Shown here piece by piece: positions 10,933 through 22,019 of a stretch of 64,000 bases of DNA. Made by a program: the position numbers and the translations under genes. The notes below the pieces were generated by a model. It had not been told where the DNA came from, ran no database searches, and worked only from the letters and a program-made list of their open reading frames with translations. The stretch spans positions 744,001-808,000 of the forward strand of contig FJOG01000005.1 in NCBI GenBank assembly GCA_900073065.1, read 5' to 3'. Every line of letters starts with the position of its first letter. The stretch's first letter is position 1. The DNA is from Phialocephala subalpina (Eukaryota; Ascomycota; Leotiomycetes; Helotiales; Mollisiaceae).

Positions 10933-12458
10933 AGCGCGGGACTGAATGAGTGCTGAGGGAGTGGGGTAATCTTACACTCAATTCTCGCCTTCGTCACTGG
11001 ATTTAAAGAGAAGTACAGGCTAGCCTGGATAGCTTTGCGTTGCTTTGCTTGCTGGTATCACTTGATACCTTCATCCGACCTCTCTGGGACTCTCAAAGCT
11101 GGTGAAGCAGCTCCGGACTTCAGGAAACTCTTCCTTATCAAGCTTCCGCTTTTCATTTGCATGGACAACACTCCAACACGAACTTTCCTTAAGTCTTAAG
11201 ACGAACTTGCTTCGAAATAAACTTTCCTGAGACGAACTCTCCTCTGACCTCCTTTTATCAAACTTTCGTAAGTCTCATTCACCTTCCTCCCCTCGAACAA
11301 TGCAAGCGCAAAAACAACTAACTCGCACGAAAGTTAAAATCGATGTTGCGCCAACTCACCGATTATTCTCAAGGTATCCTTGAATCCTAGGATCCATTCT
11401 ATACTCTATGCTCTACTTTCTTTCGCCTCTTTAACTTTCGCCACTTGCCACTTCTCGCACAGATGCGTTCGTCAACTCAGATCTCAAACCAAGGATGATG
11501 AACGTTAGATTTCCTTATTCGACCACATGTGCAGACGTTGAAGTGGAGAAGGTGGATATCGATGCACGAGCACGAGTCAAGAGGCGTTTTTTAGTGCGGG
11601 TCTTTTGATGGGGTTTGAAAAAGGCGGCTGCTTAGTGAGGGGTTTGCAGGATAACTCGGCTGTACAACGTCAATTGGTGGGGTTCCATTGACCAACAGAA
11701 ATGTTGATATTTGTCAGGGTCTTTTAATGTTGAGGTCTAGATTGAGATGCAAGAGAGAGGGGTTATGTTGAATACGGGAGAGGGGTCACGATCACGAGTG
11801 AAGAGATGATGAAAGGACCAGTTCAAAATCTGTTCTTCATCCATTCTGCAAGCTAACTAGCTAGCTACCAAGATGCCGAGCATCAAAAATAATCATTAAC
11901 ACCGCCCCATGATTCGGAGATGGATATATTTCCTTCCATTCCTCGAATTCCTATTGCCGTGCCAGCCATTACCCATTGTTCCTATTCCTGTTCTCTTAAA
12001 TAAACGCCAGTAATGTATGGTAACCTAAATTCGACCCTCCGGTACGCCAGTCCCCAATTCTATCGCATCCGTACCGCTAAATAGAACACGTCAAAAGATC
12101 ACTGAAGAGAAAAGAAAGGGATCGGCGAAGATCAGTTCATCTCTAGGTGCTCTTTGGCTCGTAACGCTATCATCGCTAATGGGACTCGAAATTAGATGGT
12201 GAAATAGGTGATTTACGTGTGTTTCTGGGAGATTCGTGTCTTGGATCCGCCGTTTCGCGTGAGATGTGCGTTGTGAGATGTGATAACGTATAGATGTTGA
12301 AAGTCCAGCCGAGCGAAGGACAATCGTAAATGGAAATTGGGCGTAGGAGTGCATGCCAACAGGTGAGAAGCTGCCCGAAATGCGTTGTGATCGCCAGAGG
12401 ATCTTTCGAAAAGTTCAATGTCCTACGAATCCTAGGACATTTTCGTCGTAATGATTCT
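10933..12458. other. Intergenic interval between carbonic anhydrase and the FYVE gene
   Basis: No open frame is supported. The left part may contain the missing first exon and promoter of the minus-strand carbonic anhydrase gene. The right part is the 3' side of the minus-strand FYVE gene and carries a palindrome at 12417-12441. Confidence 0.45.
12417..12441. repeat. 25-bp palindrome in the FYVE gene 3' region
   Basis: Perfect 9-base arms AATGTCCTA / TAGGACATT flank a 7-base spacer CGAATCC. It begins 17 nt beyond the stop of the minus-strand FYVE gene, in its probable 3' untranslated region. Confidence 0.6.
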
Positions 12459-13638
12459 TCAGAATGTGCTCCAGTTCCAGTCTCGAGGTACGCTTGCAGC
12501 GAGGCTCTCAGGTGTTCCTTGGTTCTTCTGTCCGAAGACACCACTCATCGCACCCTTTGCCTTGCCTGCGCAGTTCACCGTCGGTGTAGAAGGCTCTTCT
12601 TGGTCGGAGGTTTCGCTATTCGATCGACTCGATCGTGCAATCCGCCATCGTTGGTAATCCGTGAAGCAATGCTCGCAGGCACGAACTCGCGTGCCTTTAG
12701 GATGGTAGTTGGCGTCTTGGTCGAGAGGGATGAGGTACGGAGAATGCATATCGCAGAAAATGTTTCCACAACGTCGACAGTGATGCCGACGAGTGAAGTA
12801 GCCGAAGTATCGGGTGCAGGTAGCGTCGTCGCAGACAGATGATTCAGAGTCAGGCTGTAGAAAAGAAGCAATTAGCACGTCATACTAAACGTAATGAATA
12901 TTATGGAAACGTCGAATAGCCAGTGCATTATCGGCGTGGGCTGATGCAGGGCGTGGAGAATTCTGTTCGACACGCGAGCGAATTCCTAGCCGAGCGATGC
13001 GTTGTGGTGTTTGCATGGTTTAATTCGATTGCAACATTTCTCAGCACGCAATACCCTGACGGGTTTCGCGACACCTGGACGGGTATTGCGACATGACTGA
13101 GCGCACACGACCATAAATATATCGGTTTCCCTATGATTTTCGTTCTGTGGATCAAGTACGCATATCTGGGAGTTGAGAAGAAAGTCTGCTAACATACCTT
13201 CCAGTGATCTCTTGTCGGTGTGGCCGTCACGTCTCCAAGGCCTTCTGCACTCCATTCTGCTTCAGTTATTGCTCCCAGACCAAACTTCCCGCTGTCTCCT
13301 GTCGACCGTCGACTCAGTGTTCGTGCGTCCTCGAGGTCATCGTAGCTGTTGTCTTTGCTCTGCGGCGGCGTCAAGGGTGACTGCCGTGCCCTCCGCGGAG
13401 GATCTGTCGGTCGCAGAACCGCTGGCACATACAAGGGAGACTTCGGTGGTCGCAGCTGTCGAGTATGTGCGGGGAGGTAAGGGGGCGGATTCGATCGTGG
13501 AGAAGTCGGTGAAGAGTTATTGGGCGTGGCGGTTGCTGAGTTGACGGGCGAGATTGGTTGCGACTGGGAGTTGTAGAGAGTATACTGGGAAGGCGATGCT
13601 GTGAACTGTTGCACAGGCATCGCGAAATCCGTTGCCAT
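12459..13638 (-). CDS. FYVE zinc-finger protein
   Basis: Two exons, 13638-13198 and 12854-12459, encode about 278 residues. The first ~145 residues are Pro/Ser-rich and disordered. The FYVE domain begins at the splice junction: HWK (end of exon 1) joins PDSESS, restoring the WxxD motif. It continues with CDDATC, RRHHCRRCG, IFC, RVRACEHC, so the phosphate-binding basic patch R-R-H-H-C-R and the zinc ligands are present (first Cys pair spaced CX4C). FYVE domains bind phosphatidylinositol 3-phosphate, so the protein should act at endosomal or vacuolar membranes. The intron (12855-13197, 343 bp) is long for this window. I chose the ATG at 13638 (MATDFAMP, G at -3) over an in-frame ATG at 13728 with poorer context. 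After the finger comes a Ser-rich tail without other domains. Confidence 0.85.
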
Positions 13639-13728
13639 CACTTTCGTGGTTCTCTTGGGATGTTGGACGTTATCGTCTAGGCGGGTGGAGGTAGGGTAGG
13701 AGATCTGCTGGGCCTTCTCGAGAAACAT

Positions 13729-14247
13729 TCAGATGAAAGGTGGGATGTAGTCTGCAGGAGGGTGAAGCATATGATTGACACCAGAAGGTGTGTTGAGATG
13801 ACGACAATGCGACAATACTTTGGGACCGGTCAGCTCGTAGAGTCAGATTCTGGTTCCGGGTATCGTAGGCCTATGGCTTCCAGCCTTGTCGTCGTACAAT
13901 GGAGGATCCCAGCTTCGGTGACGCTGCAGAAACGTTCCTGATGGCTGATGAGATATGATCCGGGACAGCTGCTGGCAGAGTGAAGTTATCTCGAGGCGTA
14001 CAAGGTCGGAATGTCTGGCGGTGGTGTGGATGAATATCGTGGCTTGTCTCCCTCAAGGTTTTGGAACCGCACAGTCGGGCCGGGGCGCGTCGATGACGGA
14101 GCAGTTGATAAGGCTTTCGATAGATGTCTCAATCAAAGTGGCGGCGCAACAACGAGGCTATTCATGGGAGAGTGAGGTAGGAAGGTAGTTCTGGAGGAGG
14201 TCGAGAGTTGAAGCACAGAAAGCACAGGAATCACAGCCAAGGGAAAG

Positions 14248-14279
<32 letters not shown>

Positions 14280-17110
14280 CGGACCATGGATTAATGATGG
14301 AGGGCCCAAGTACATAATAGTACCATAATAATGATGAGACTAAGGATGGAATTATATGGGCCTGCGAGCACTGACTGGCTGGGCAGATCCAGACTTGCAA
14401 CGGTCATTGCATGATTGGCTGCATGGGCAGGTTATCGCTCCTCCATCGGAGACGGCGACAGGGTTGCTTTGCCATGACGGCGAAGGGTCTATCTCGGATA
14501 CGGTCTTCATCAGCCACACTCATGTGCAAAACTGCCAGCAGGTTTGGATGCTGTGTGGTATGATGTATCAAGAATGAAACGCAACTCGCACAATTCAGCC
14601 GCACCTTTCATCATTGCCATATCAAGCCATTGGAGCGGGCAATTGCAAGCGTTGTCTTTAATCAAACCTCGCTCCCTTTTGATCGACTGGGCCCCACCGA
14701 TGAACTGTCGCGTGTACATCGAATTTCGACGCATGTCATTGGCAGATGCCGCTGTCTTATCGCCGGGAGCTGAGTGGCTTCTGATACATCTACACGCGGC
14801 TTGAGCAAGTCCGTTAGTTCCCGCGAGCCAAGGGTCCTTTCTGCCTTCAAAAAAAAGTCTTGATGCCCAGGGAAAACCAACATTGCCATGCCAGCTGCCA
14901 CTCGGCCAGACACAAAAACAAATACAGTATGTCGGGCGCAGGATTTGCCTCGTTCTTGTGATAGAGTTGTCGTCATCGTCTCCTATCTGCGTTGGCCGTC
15001 TCGTGAGAGGTCTGGCGGCTGGATTCTGACTCGTACAAATCAGACCGCGGCGCATCCTGGGCGGTGAAGCCGCGCCATCCCCATCTACGAACTGGTGGGA
15101 GCGAGCTTAGATGGCTTGATATGCACACGCGGTGATGCTCAGGTTCATGCTGACATGCTGCTGTCTTGCCCGCGATTCGGAAAGTCCACCCATGCAACTA
15201 AACTCAATTCATATCGCACTTCAACTCCGTCGCGAGCCGAGAATCGCCTGAACTTTGGCATCACCGAAAGTCAGGGAATGGAGGGGCGAAGGCCACAGCC
15301 TCCGACGACGCTCCGTCAACCAGAAGAAGAGAAGATATCCAATCGTTAATATAAACGCTCCTTGGGTGCGTGTTCTTCGGTATCTGGGGAATTCAACCGG
15401 CAGTGGGGATGGAGGGTGAGAATCGGAGATCTGATTCGGACCAAACCCGGCTAAAGGTCTCGAGATGCACGTTGAAAGGGGAGGCTGATTAGGGGCCCTC
15501 ATTGTTCCGGCAGACTTCGGAGTGAAGAAACAAGAGTACAGTGCTGCCATTCTCAGAAGATGGAGTTTCATCGTCGCCAGGTGTGAAATGCAAGTTGACG
15601 GACTTCAACCACCGTGTTGGTCGGTGTGTTGCACTGCATGGTAGCCAGCGGTGATCGTGAGATGGCGGCCATGGAGTTGATGAAAACGCTGGAGGCTTAG
15701 CGCCAACATAGCCGAGGGCTAAGGGGGGCCTGTCGAGACGGGAAAGCAGTGCCATTCACGAAAGTGGAGGGAAGTCACGATTCTACGAAACCAGGACAGC
15801 ATGTTATATATACGGACGTAATGAAAAATGACACATGCGTTCTCGACTTCTCAATGGTGGAGCATACGATATCGCAACATAACATATACAAAGTGTATCC
15901 ATTGAAGAAGAGCCGTGCTCTCGGTGGACAACTTCAGATGCCTTAGAAAATGCAGAAGAGATACAACATAAGTTCATAACACCTCCCACTTTCTCTTCAA
16001 ATTTCGCGGACGCTCCCAATCTTCTGTAATTCCTGAACACAAACCAAGAGCCAAACTAAGGCAAACCAAAATGGCCCCAGGAAACAGAAGCCGTTCAAGT
16101 CTAGAGGACTGGTAGGAAGTAACAGCTTACCAGCGTAAGGCTGCTAGAGTGTAGTCATACCATCCACACGAGGCTATTGTTGCTGGCCAACGTCTTACCT
16201 TTTTGCAGTAAGAAGAACTTAGGTGTCGAATTCTTGCAAGCGGCGAACTCCAAAGTTCATGAAGAGCTTGAGGAGCTGTTGAACGCGTTCGTGCCAAGCT
16301 CGCAGAGAACACTCAAAACCGTTCTTGTCATCAGCGCGCGCATGGAACAGCCTTGAGGTTTTGTTCTCTCATGAACGTCATCTCACCACATTTTAAAATC
16401 GAGCCTTGTCCCAGGATCTCTCAAACCTCGCCTGGGTTGCATTGGCTTGCTACGGGTAGTCCCGTGTGCTTGGGCCATTGGGCAGGCAACAACGTAGATC
16501 CGATGTTGCATGAGTACCGTACTCGATTTTCTTTCATACCTTTCTTTCCTGCGATTTCATGTAGCAGCCTTCGTTTTGCTTCGCACTTCGCAACAAAAGC
16601 CACAGCCTTTCGAAGTACGAGTGTTTCTGAGTGATTGGGCAATCAGAATAATATTGTGGAGCAACCTCGGCGATCAAGCTAGCCCCCGCAAAATGCACGA
16701 GCGAACAAGGAGAGCTCGTACCAGCGATCACAAGAAACCGCGGCCGACAGCCTCAACCTATACAATGAGGGGAAGCATTACAAAGTACCATGTATCTCTC
16801 GGATATTCTCACGTCAGAATCTGCTATGATGATTGCCTGATAAGTTGATACGAAAGCTTAAAAGCTGCAATCGTAGGTTGCTTCATCTTACTTTTTCCAA
16901 AGATTCACCAAACAACTTCAAACAGACTCATGAGCAAGAAGAATTCCTTCCATCTTCCTGTAAATTGTTCTCCACAATGTCCCTCCCTTCTTGGTACTTT
17001 CTGCTGACGATGTTCCCTCAGCTCGATATCCCAAGTCCTCGACCCGAAATCTCCTACAATTCCAGCAGATGTGAGGACAGCCACCCGGTTGTCGGCGGTC
17101 TACAGCTACG
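13729..17110. other. 3.4-kb stretch without a convincing gene
   Basis: Several open frames of 60-180 codons occur on both strands but none shows a domain or plausible splicing. The FYVE gene promoter should lie at the left end and the alcohol oxidase promoter at the right end. A six-base microsatellite lies at 14249-14278. Confidence 0.45.
14249..14278. repeat. (GACGAG)5 microsatellite
   Basis: Five exact copies of GACGAG run in tandem, in non-coding sequence. Confidence 0.85.
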
Positions 17111-19641
17111 ATGGAGACTCTAGTACCTCTCGCAGCGGCTCTGCCAGATCCGCCGGTCGAGGGACCGTACACTGAGGACAATTGGAGGACGCTGTTGGCT
17201 ATTATGGATACGGTCATTCCATCGATTCGAAGAGAGACAACTACGACCGATAGTTCCACTCAGCTGACGATTTCCGACGTTGAATACAATAAGACCGTAA
17301 ACTATCTCAAGAACAATGCCAACGCACTAGACAGCGAGTCTTTGGACGAGTACTTCGATGAGAGACCTTCTACGAATCCAAAGTTCCAGGAGCTTTTAAA
17401 GCGTACATTCGTCTTTAATGTCCGTGAGGATGCCAGGAAAGGGCTTGGATTCATACTAGCAGCACTGAAGTGAGTAAGCACGCGCCTGTCAGCTCTACCC
17501 CATAATACCCAAGATCTCGTCGTCAATGTTCCTCTCTTGAGCACTCCAAAGAGGAGAGTAGAATGTCCCAGAAGCCTTGGGATATTCAGCTTGCCAAGAT
17601 AGGAGAATTACGGAGCTGACCATCTCCCAGTACCCGAGTCGGCTGCTTGATGCTTACAGGTTCCGCGACACCCTTCTACCAACAACCTCCTCACATCCGC
17701 GAACAAATTCTGCAGCGATGGCGAATATCATACCTTCCTCCTCTCAACAATGTATACTCGCAGATGACCCGTATCTGCAAGAGCTTGTACTTGAAGACAA
17801 GCCCAGGTTTCCGCAAAGTCAGCGGCTTTCCCGCCGTGCCAGACCATTACAAGCCAGGTCCACATTTCGAGTATGAGTTCATGCAGTTCTCGGCTGGCTC
17901 GGAACCGGAGACCATTGAGACAGATGTTGTGATTGTCGGATCAGGATGTGGTGGAGGTGTTGCCGCGAAGAACTTGGCCGAAGCTGGACACAAAGTCGTG
18001 GTAGTGGACAAGGCATACTACTATTCGCCATCACAGCTACCCATGACCGAAGAAGCAGGCGGAATCCACCTCTTTGAGAATGGAGGCGCAGACAATAGCG
18101 ACGACTCTTCGACTACAATTGTTGCAGGCAGTAGCTGGGGTGGAGGAGGAACCGTCAATTGGTCTGCAAGTCTTCAAACACAGAATTATGTCAGGAAGGA
18201 ATGGGCACAAGACCGGGGTCTGACATTCTTTGAGACTGCCGAGTTCCAAAATTGCCTGGATCGCGTCTGCTATAGAATGGGCGTTTCTTGCGACCATATC
18301 CGACACAATTTTGCGAATAAGGCTCTTCTAGAGGGATCAAGGAAGCTCGGATACCATGCCAAAGCTGTTCCTCAGAACACTGGTGGCGCTGAGCATTATT
18401 GTGGTCATTGCACAGTTGGTTGCGGAGCCGCCCAGAAGCAAGGACCTGTTGTGGCTTGGTTGCCAGATGCTGCGAAGGCTGGAGCAAAGTTCATAGAGGG
18501 ATTTGAAGTCCATCATGTTATATTTGACGAGTCTAGTGGAACGAAGAAGGCTGTTGGTGTCAAGGGGACGTGGACGTCGAGGAATAGTAAAGGGGGTGTC
18601 GATGGACCTTTGTCAGGGAAGACAGAACGAGAAGTGATTGTTCGAGCGAAGAAGATTGTGATTTCGTCTGGAACTTTATGGAGTCCTATAATACTCCTCA
18701 ATTCTGGTCTCACAGTAGGTTTTTGTACTCCAAATCAAGTCAAGTCTACCATACTGACTCATGTAGAACCATCAAATCGGAAAGAACCTCTACCTCCACC
18801 CCGTCAACATGGTCATTGGGGTGTACAAGGAGGATGTCAAACCTTGGGAAGGTAACTTTCTCTTTCTTTAAGCAGAAAACAGAGTTCGCCATACTAACAC
18901 CTTCCAGGCGGCATCCTCACAACCGTCTGCTCCTCGTTCGAGAACCTGGACGGCCACGGCCACGGGGTAAAAGTGGAATGCACAGCCATGCTCCCCTCCT
19001 ACATCCTGACCCTCGCAAACTGGAACTCGGGCCTAGACTACAAATCCCTCGCCCTCAAATACCGCCACATGACCGGCTTCATCTCCATCGCTCGCGACCG
19101 CGACACAGGCCAAGTCTACCCAGATTCTGTATCTGGAAAACCACGATACCAATATACACCAAGCGCATTCGATCGTGCTCATATTATGGAAGGTGTTGTT
19201 GCTATTGCGAAGATGTGTTATGTTACCGGCGCTACGGAAATTCATCCCTGCATTGCTGGTGTTTCGGCATTCGTCCGGGATTCAGAAGACATTTCTTCTT
19301 CAAACTCAGAAGGAGGAGAAGCAGATCCAGGCATCACAGACCCGCGCTTCAAGACCTGGCTGGACAACCTCAAACGAACAGGCAACAAACCACCCGCAGC
19401 TCCCTTCGCATGTGCACATCAGATGGGCTCCAATCGAATGAGTGTACGGGCTCAAGATGGAGTCGTGGACCCGAAAGGAAGGGTTTGGGGAACGGAGGGT
19501 TTGTATGTTTCGGATGCGAGTGTGTTTCCTAGTGCGAGTGGGGTCAATCCTATGGTTACGAATATGGCGATTAGTGATTGGATATCGAGGGGTATTTCGA
19601 GGGAGTTGAGGGGTGTTGGAGAGGGGGCTTCGAGGTTGTGA
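17111..19641 (+). CDS. Long-chain fatty alcohol oxidase (GMC oxidoreductase)
   Basis: Four exons, 17111-17469, 17631-18714, 18767-18851 and 18908-19641, encode about 753 residues, the usual length of this family. It oxidises long-chain fatty alcohols to aldehydes with release of H2O2, using FAD, typically at peroxisomal or ER membranes. The first ~200 residues are the family-specific N-terminal region. The acceptor at 17631 restores ILAALNTR...LTGSATPFY across the first intron. The FAD-binding Rossmann motif VVIVGSGCGGGVAAKNLAEA lies at about residues 218-238, and SSWGGGGTVNWSAS follows. The C-terminal GMC domain contains CAHQMGSNRMS and LYVSDASVFPSASGVNPMV, with the catalytic-region Asn-Pro near the end. 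Intron 1 (161 bp) contains a 25-bp palindrome. Seven bases after the stop begins a truncated copy of the small membrane-protein family. Confidence 0.93.
17562..17586. repeat. 25-bp palindrome inside alcohol oxidase intron 1
   Basis: The arms AATGTCCCA / TGGGATATT pair at 8 of 9 positions around the spacer GAAGCCT. It lies within the 161-bp first intron of the alcohol oxidase gene, which is longer than its other two introns (52 and 56 bp). Confidence 0.5.
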
Positions 19642-19648
19642 TTGGGTG

Positions 19649-19762
19649 ATGGTTTCATACATGGTCTATTTCGTACAACTGCCTCCCCGTGTGTGGCCGA
19701 CTCCGACAATTGCCGTTCGCCTGCACTGCGACGATACGTGGTGGCATCCGAAAGACTGGTAG
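19649..19762 (+). pseudogene. Truncated copy of the small membrane-protein family
   Basis: An ATG at 19649 opens a 37-residue frame containing PRVWPTPTIAVRL and CDDTWWHPK, with the same order and spacing as the gene at 3997-4488. It then hits TAG at 19760-19762, where the longer copy continues into its linker and membrane segment. DNA identity over the shared block is high. It begins 7 nt after the alcohol oxidase stop. It may be a gene fragment, or a short peptide gene if only the N-terminal block matters. Confidence 0.55.
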
Positions 19763-22019
19763 CTAAATGGTTCAGCCCAACATGTGGCAAAGTCCAGGCA
19801 CGGCTGGGACATTGGGAGCGCTCCGCATGCTTTGATACGATATGAGATGACGAGGACATATGGCTACTACAATAGGCCAGGTTGGATACATTACGGATTC
19901 TGGTAACGGGTCTGATGGCTCTACGTTAGAAAATCGACTTAATGATTTATTACGTTACCAACTGTTTTTGAAATTGCGAAAGTGGATGTTGAAGGGTTGT
20001 GTTGCATTGCGGCTTTGCAAGTGCATATGTTGAGAAGCTCGAAGAGTTTCATTGCTTGGAACGAATCTCGCCTCGAAAATCCAAGCAAGAAGCAGACGCG
20101 ATTGGCAGATTGATTCCTCGAGGGACCTGGGCCAAGGCAGAGCTGCCTCGCTTGTTAGAGTCCACTTGCATGTCAGTTCCTTGTCATGAAGTTTTCATTG
20201 AGGTTCAAGATTCAATGGTCTTTAAAAGATTGAACCCCAACTGTGGAATTATATCTTTCATTGTCCCCGCCATTGCTGGACATCGAAACCCATGTCTCGA
20301 GAACTGAAGTCGGAGTTGTTACTCTTTGTGCTAAATTGTCTGTGCTTGAGTCGAAGCAATTTTTGTCGGATTCAAGTTGAAATTGTTTGAAATTGCTATG
20401 ATGTTGTGCTCCTTCAGTTCTCGCATTTCATAGTTTGTGTTGCTATATAAACGCTGTTCTTAGACTTTAAAATGAAGGATTTTGAAATGAATATGGAGAT
20501 ATAGGTTTGGCTTCAAGTCAGATGAACAATTCAGAAGACTGGACTTTACTTTTGCCAAAGTCAAATGGATGTATTCTAACGCCATTCGGACATTCGTTTC
20601 GCGGACTTCGGTAGGAGGCGTATTAATTTTGAGTTCAGGTCTTCTGGGAACAGACATTATTTTCTGGGAGTTTTCTCATACGGCTATTCCAAGTCTCACC
20701 CTTTGAAAGTTCTCTAGCTTGCCGGACTTCCAAGTGTTCAACCAACACTAAGGGCCATGCACCTGATTAAGAAGACCACAACCTGCTTCAATCGAGCAAT
20801 GTGCCAAGGCTGGAGGTACTTCAAGACCGAATCTCTAGCAGATCTCTAGCCTTGTTGGAAGTGACCTCCACCCCTCTCTCGGAAACTTTGGCGACCTCCT
20901 CTGCGGGCCTTTGAACCATCATCTGATCTCGCTTCTAACCTCGGAACGCCAAGGATCTCAGCGCCGAAGTAAACGCTCCTCTGACTTTCATTGAAGTCTT
21001 GCTCATTCTATTTTCCTGGTATTCTCTTTCAGATTTCGTAGCTTTTCTCATTCTATTCCTACTTAGAATGAGAAAAGTGGCTTTTCAAAGTCCCAGTATT
21101 TGTAGTCCTACACAAAACCAATTTTAAAACTTCGGTATTTCCTTCTTCTTTGCAGGTTCACAATGTTCCACCACTATTGTGAAGAAGCGCGCTCTAGGCA
21201 GGTAGTGAACTTGTCCCCGAGGAGCCTGTTGCTTGCATAGAAATTACAATATGCTTTGAGGTATTTTCCAAGAAATTGACTCTTAGATGAGGCAAGATCG
21301 ATAGTAGTTTTAAACTGCACTTCAAACTCTCTTGGATCTGAAGAAATAAAAGCTGACTTCTGGATGTCCTCAGATGCCAGGAATAAGAAACGTCCAGAAT
21401 GGCACTATTTGCAGATTCAAGGATTCGAAAATGCTATAATCGTTTTCTAAGCGGAAATCCTCTCAAAAGTCAGTCCTCAATCGCCCAGATATGCCTGGGA
21501 TATTGTTTTGCTGATACATGTGGGGGTAGTGGAGGCTGTGAGAGGAGGCATCAACCCGCGGGCATGCGTACAGCGACCAAGCCCTGCACGCTTGGCATCT
21601 CTTGGACAAAGTGTGATGAAGGCTTCGATCGATAAGGTCAAGAAATTCTTTTAGAGCAGCATCTTCGTGTGCCTGATTGGTTACGAGAGAGGAAGTCTGC
21701 TCTTAAATCAGTGCAAGCCCATAAACATTTGAAGGATACTTGTGATAGGATAGTTAAGATCCGTTTGTCCTCCTGACTTCCACACGACCTCGATTCTCGA
21801 GGTAGCAGAGGTGGCACGAGAGTGAAGTAGTCAGAATTCATTCATTTCATAGTGTGTGAAAGCCGAAACCCTCTACAAGCCGTCCAATAATCACGAAGTA
21901 TCCATAATCCTCATTCCTACCTCTCAAATATCATGACTGGCAGTTTTCGATTTGCATCGAAGTGCATTTCTTCAATCCATTGTCCCAGAGAATCCCAAGC
22001 TCTCAGAATTATCCTCACC
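19763..22019. other. Gene-poor interval
   Basis: Only short frames without domains occur. A lone MITE-type end, AAAGTCCAGGCACGGCTGGG followed by ACATTGGGAG, lies at 19791-19820. The right edge holds the 3' side of the minus-strand membrane-protein gene. Nothing else is supported. Confidence 0.45.

Noticed and set aside
12330..12842. 170-codon plus-strand frame
   Set aside because: It is antisense to the FYVE exon, whose zinc-finger motifs prove the minus strand is coding.
14510..15055. 181-codon minus-strand frame
   Set aside because: No domain, no start context or splice structure, and composition is mixed Cys/Arg rich as in random frames.
19999..20307. 102-codon plus-strand frame
   Set aside because: No domain or splicing; likely chance.
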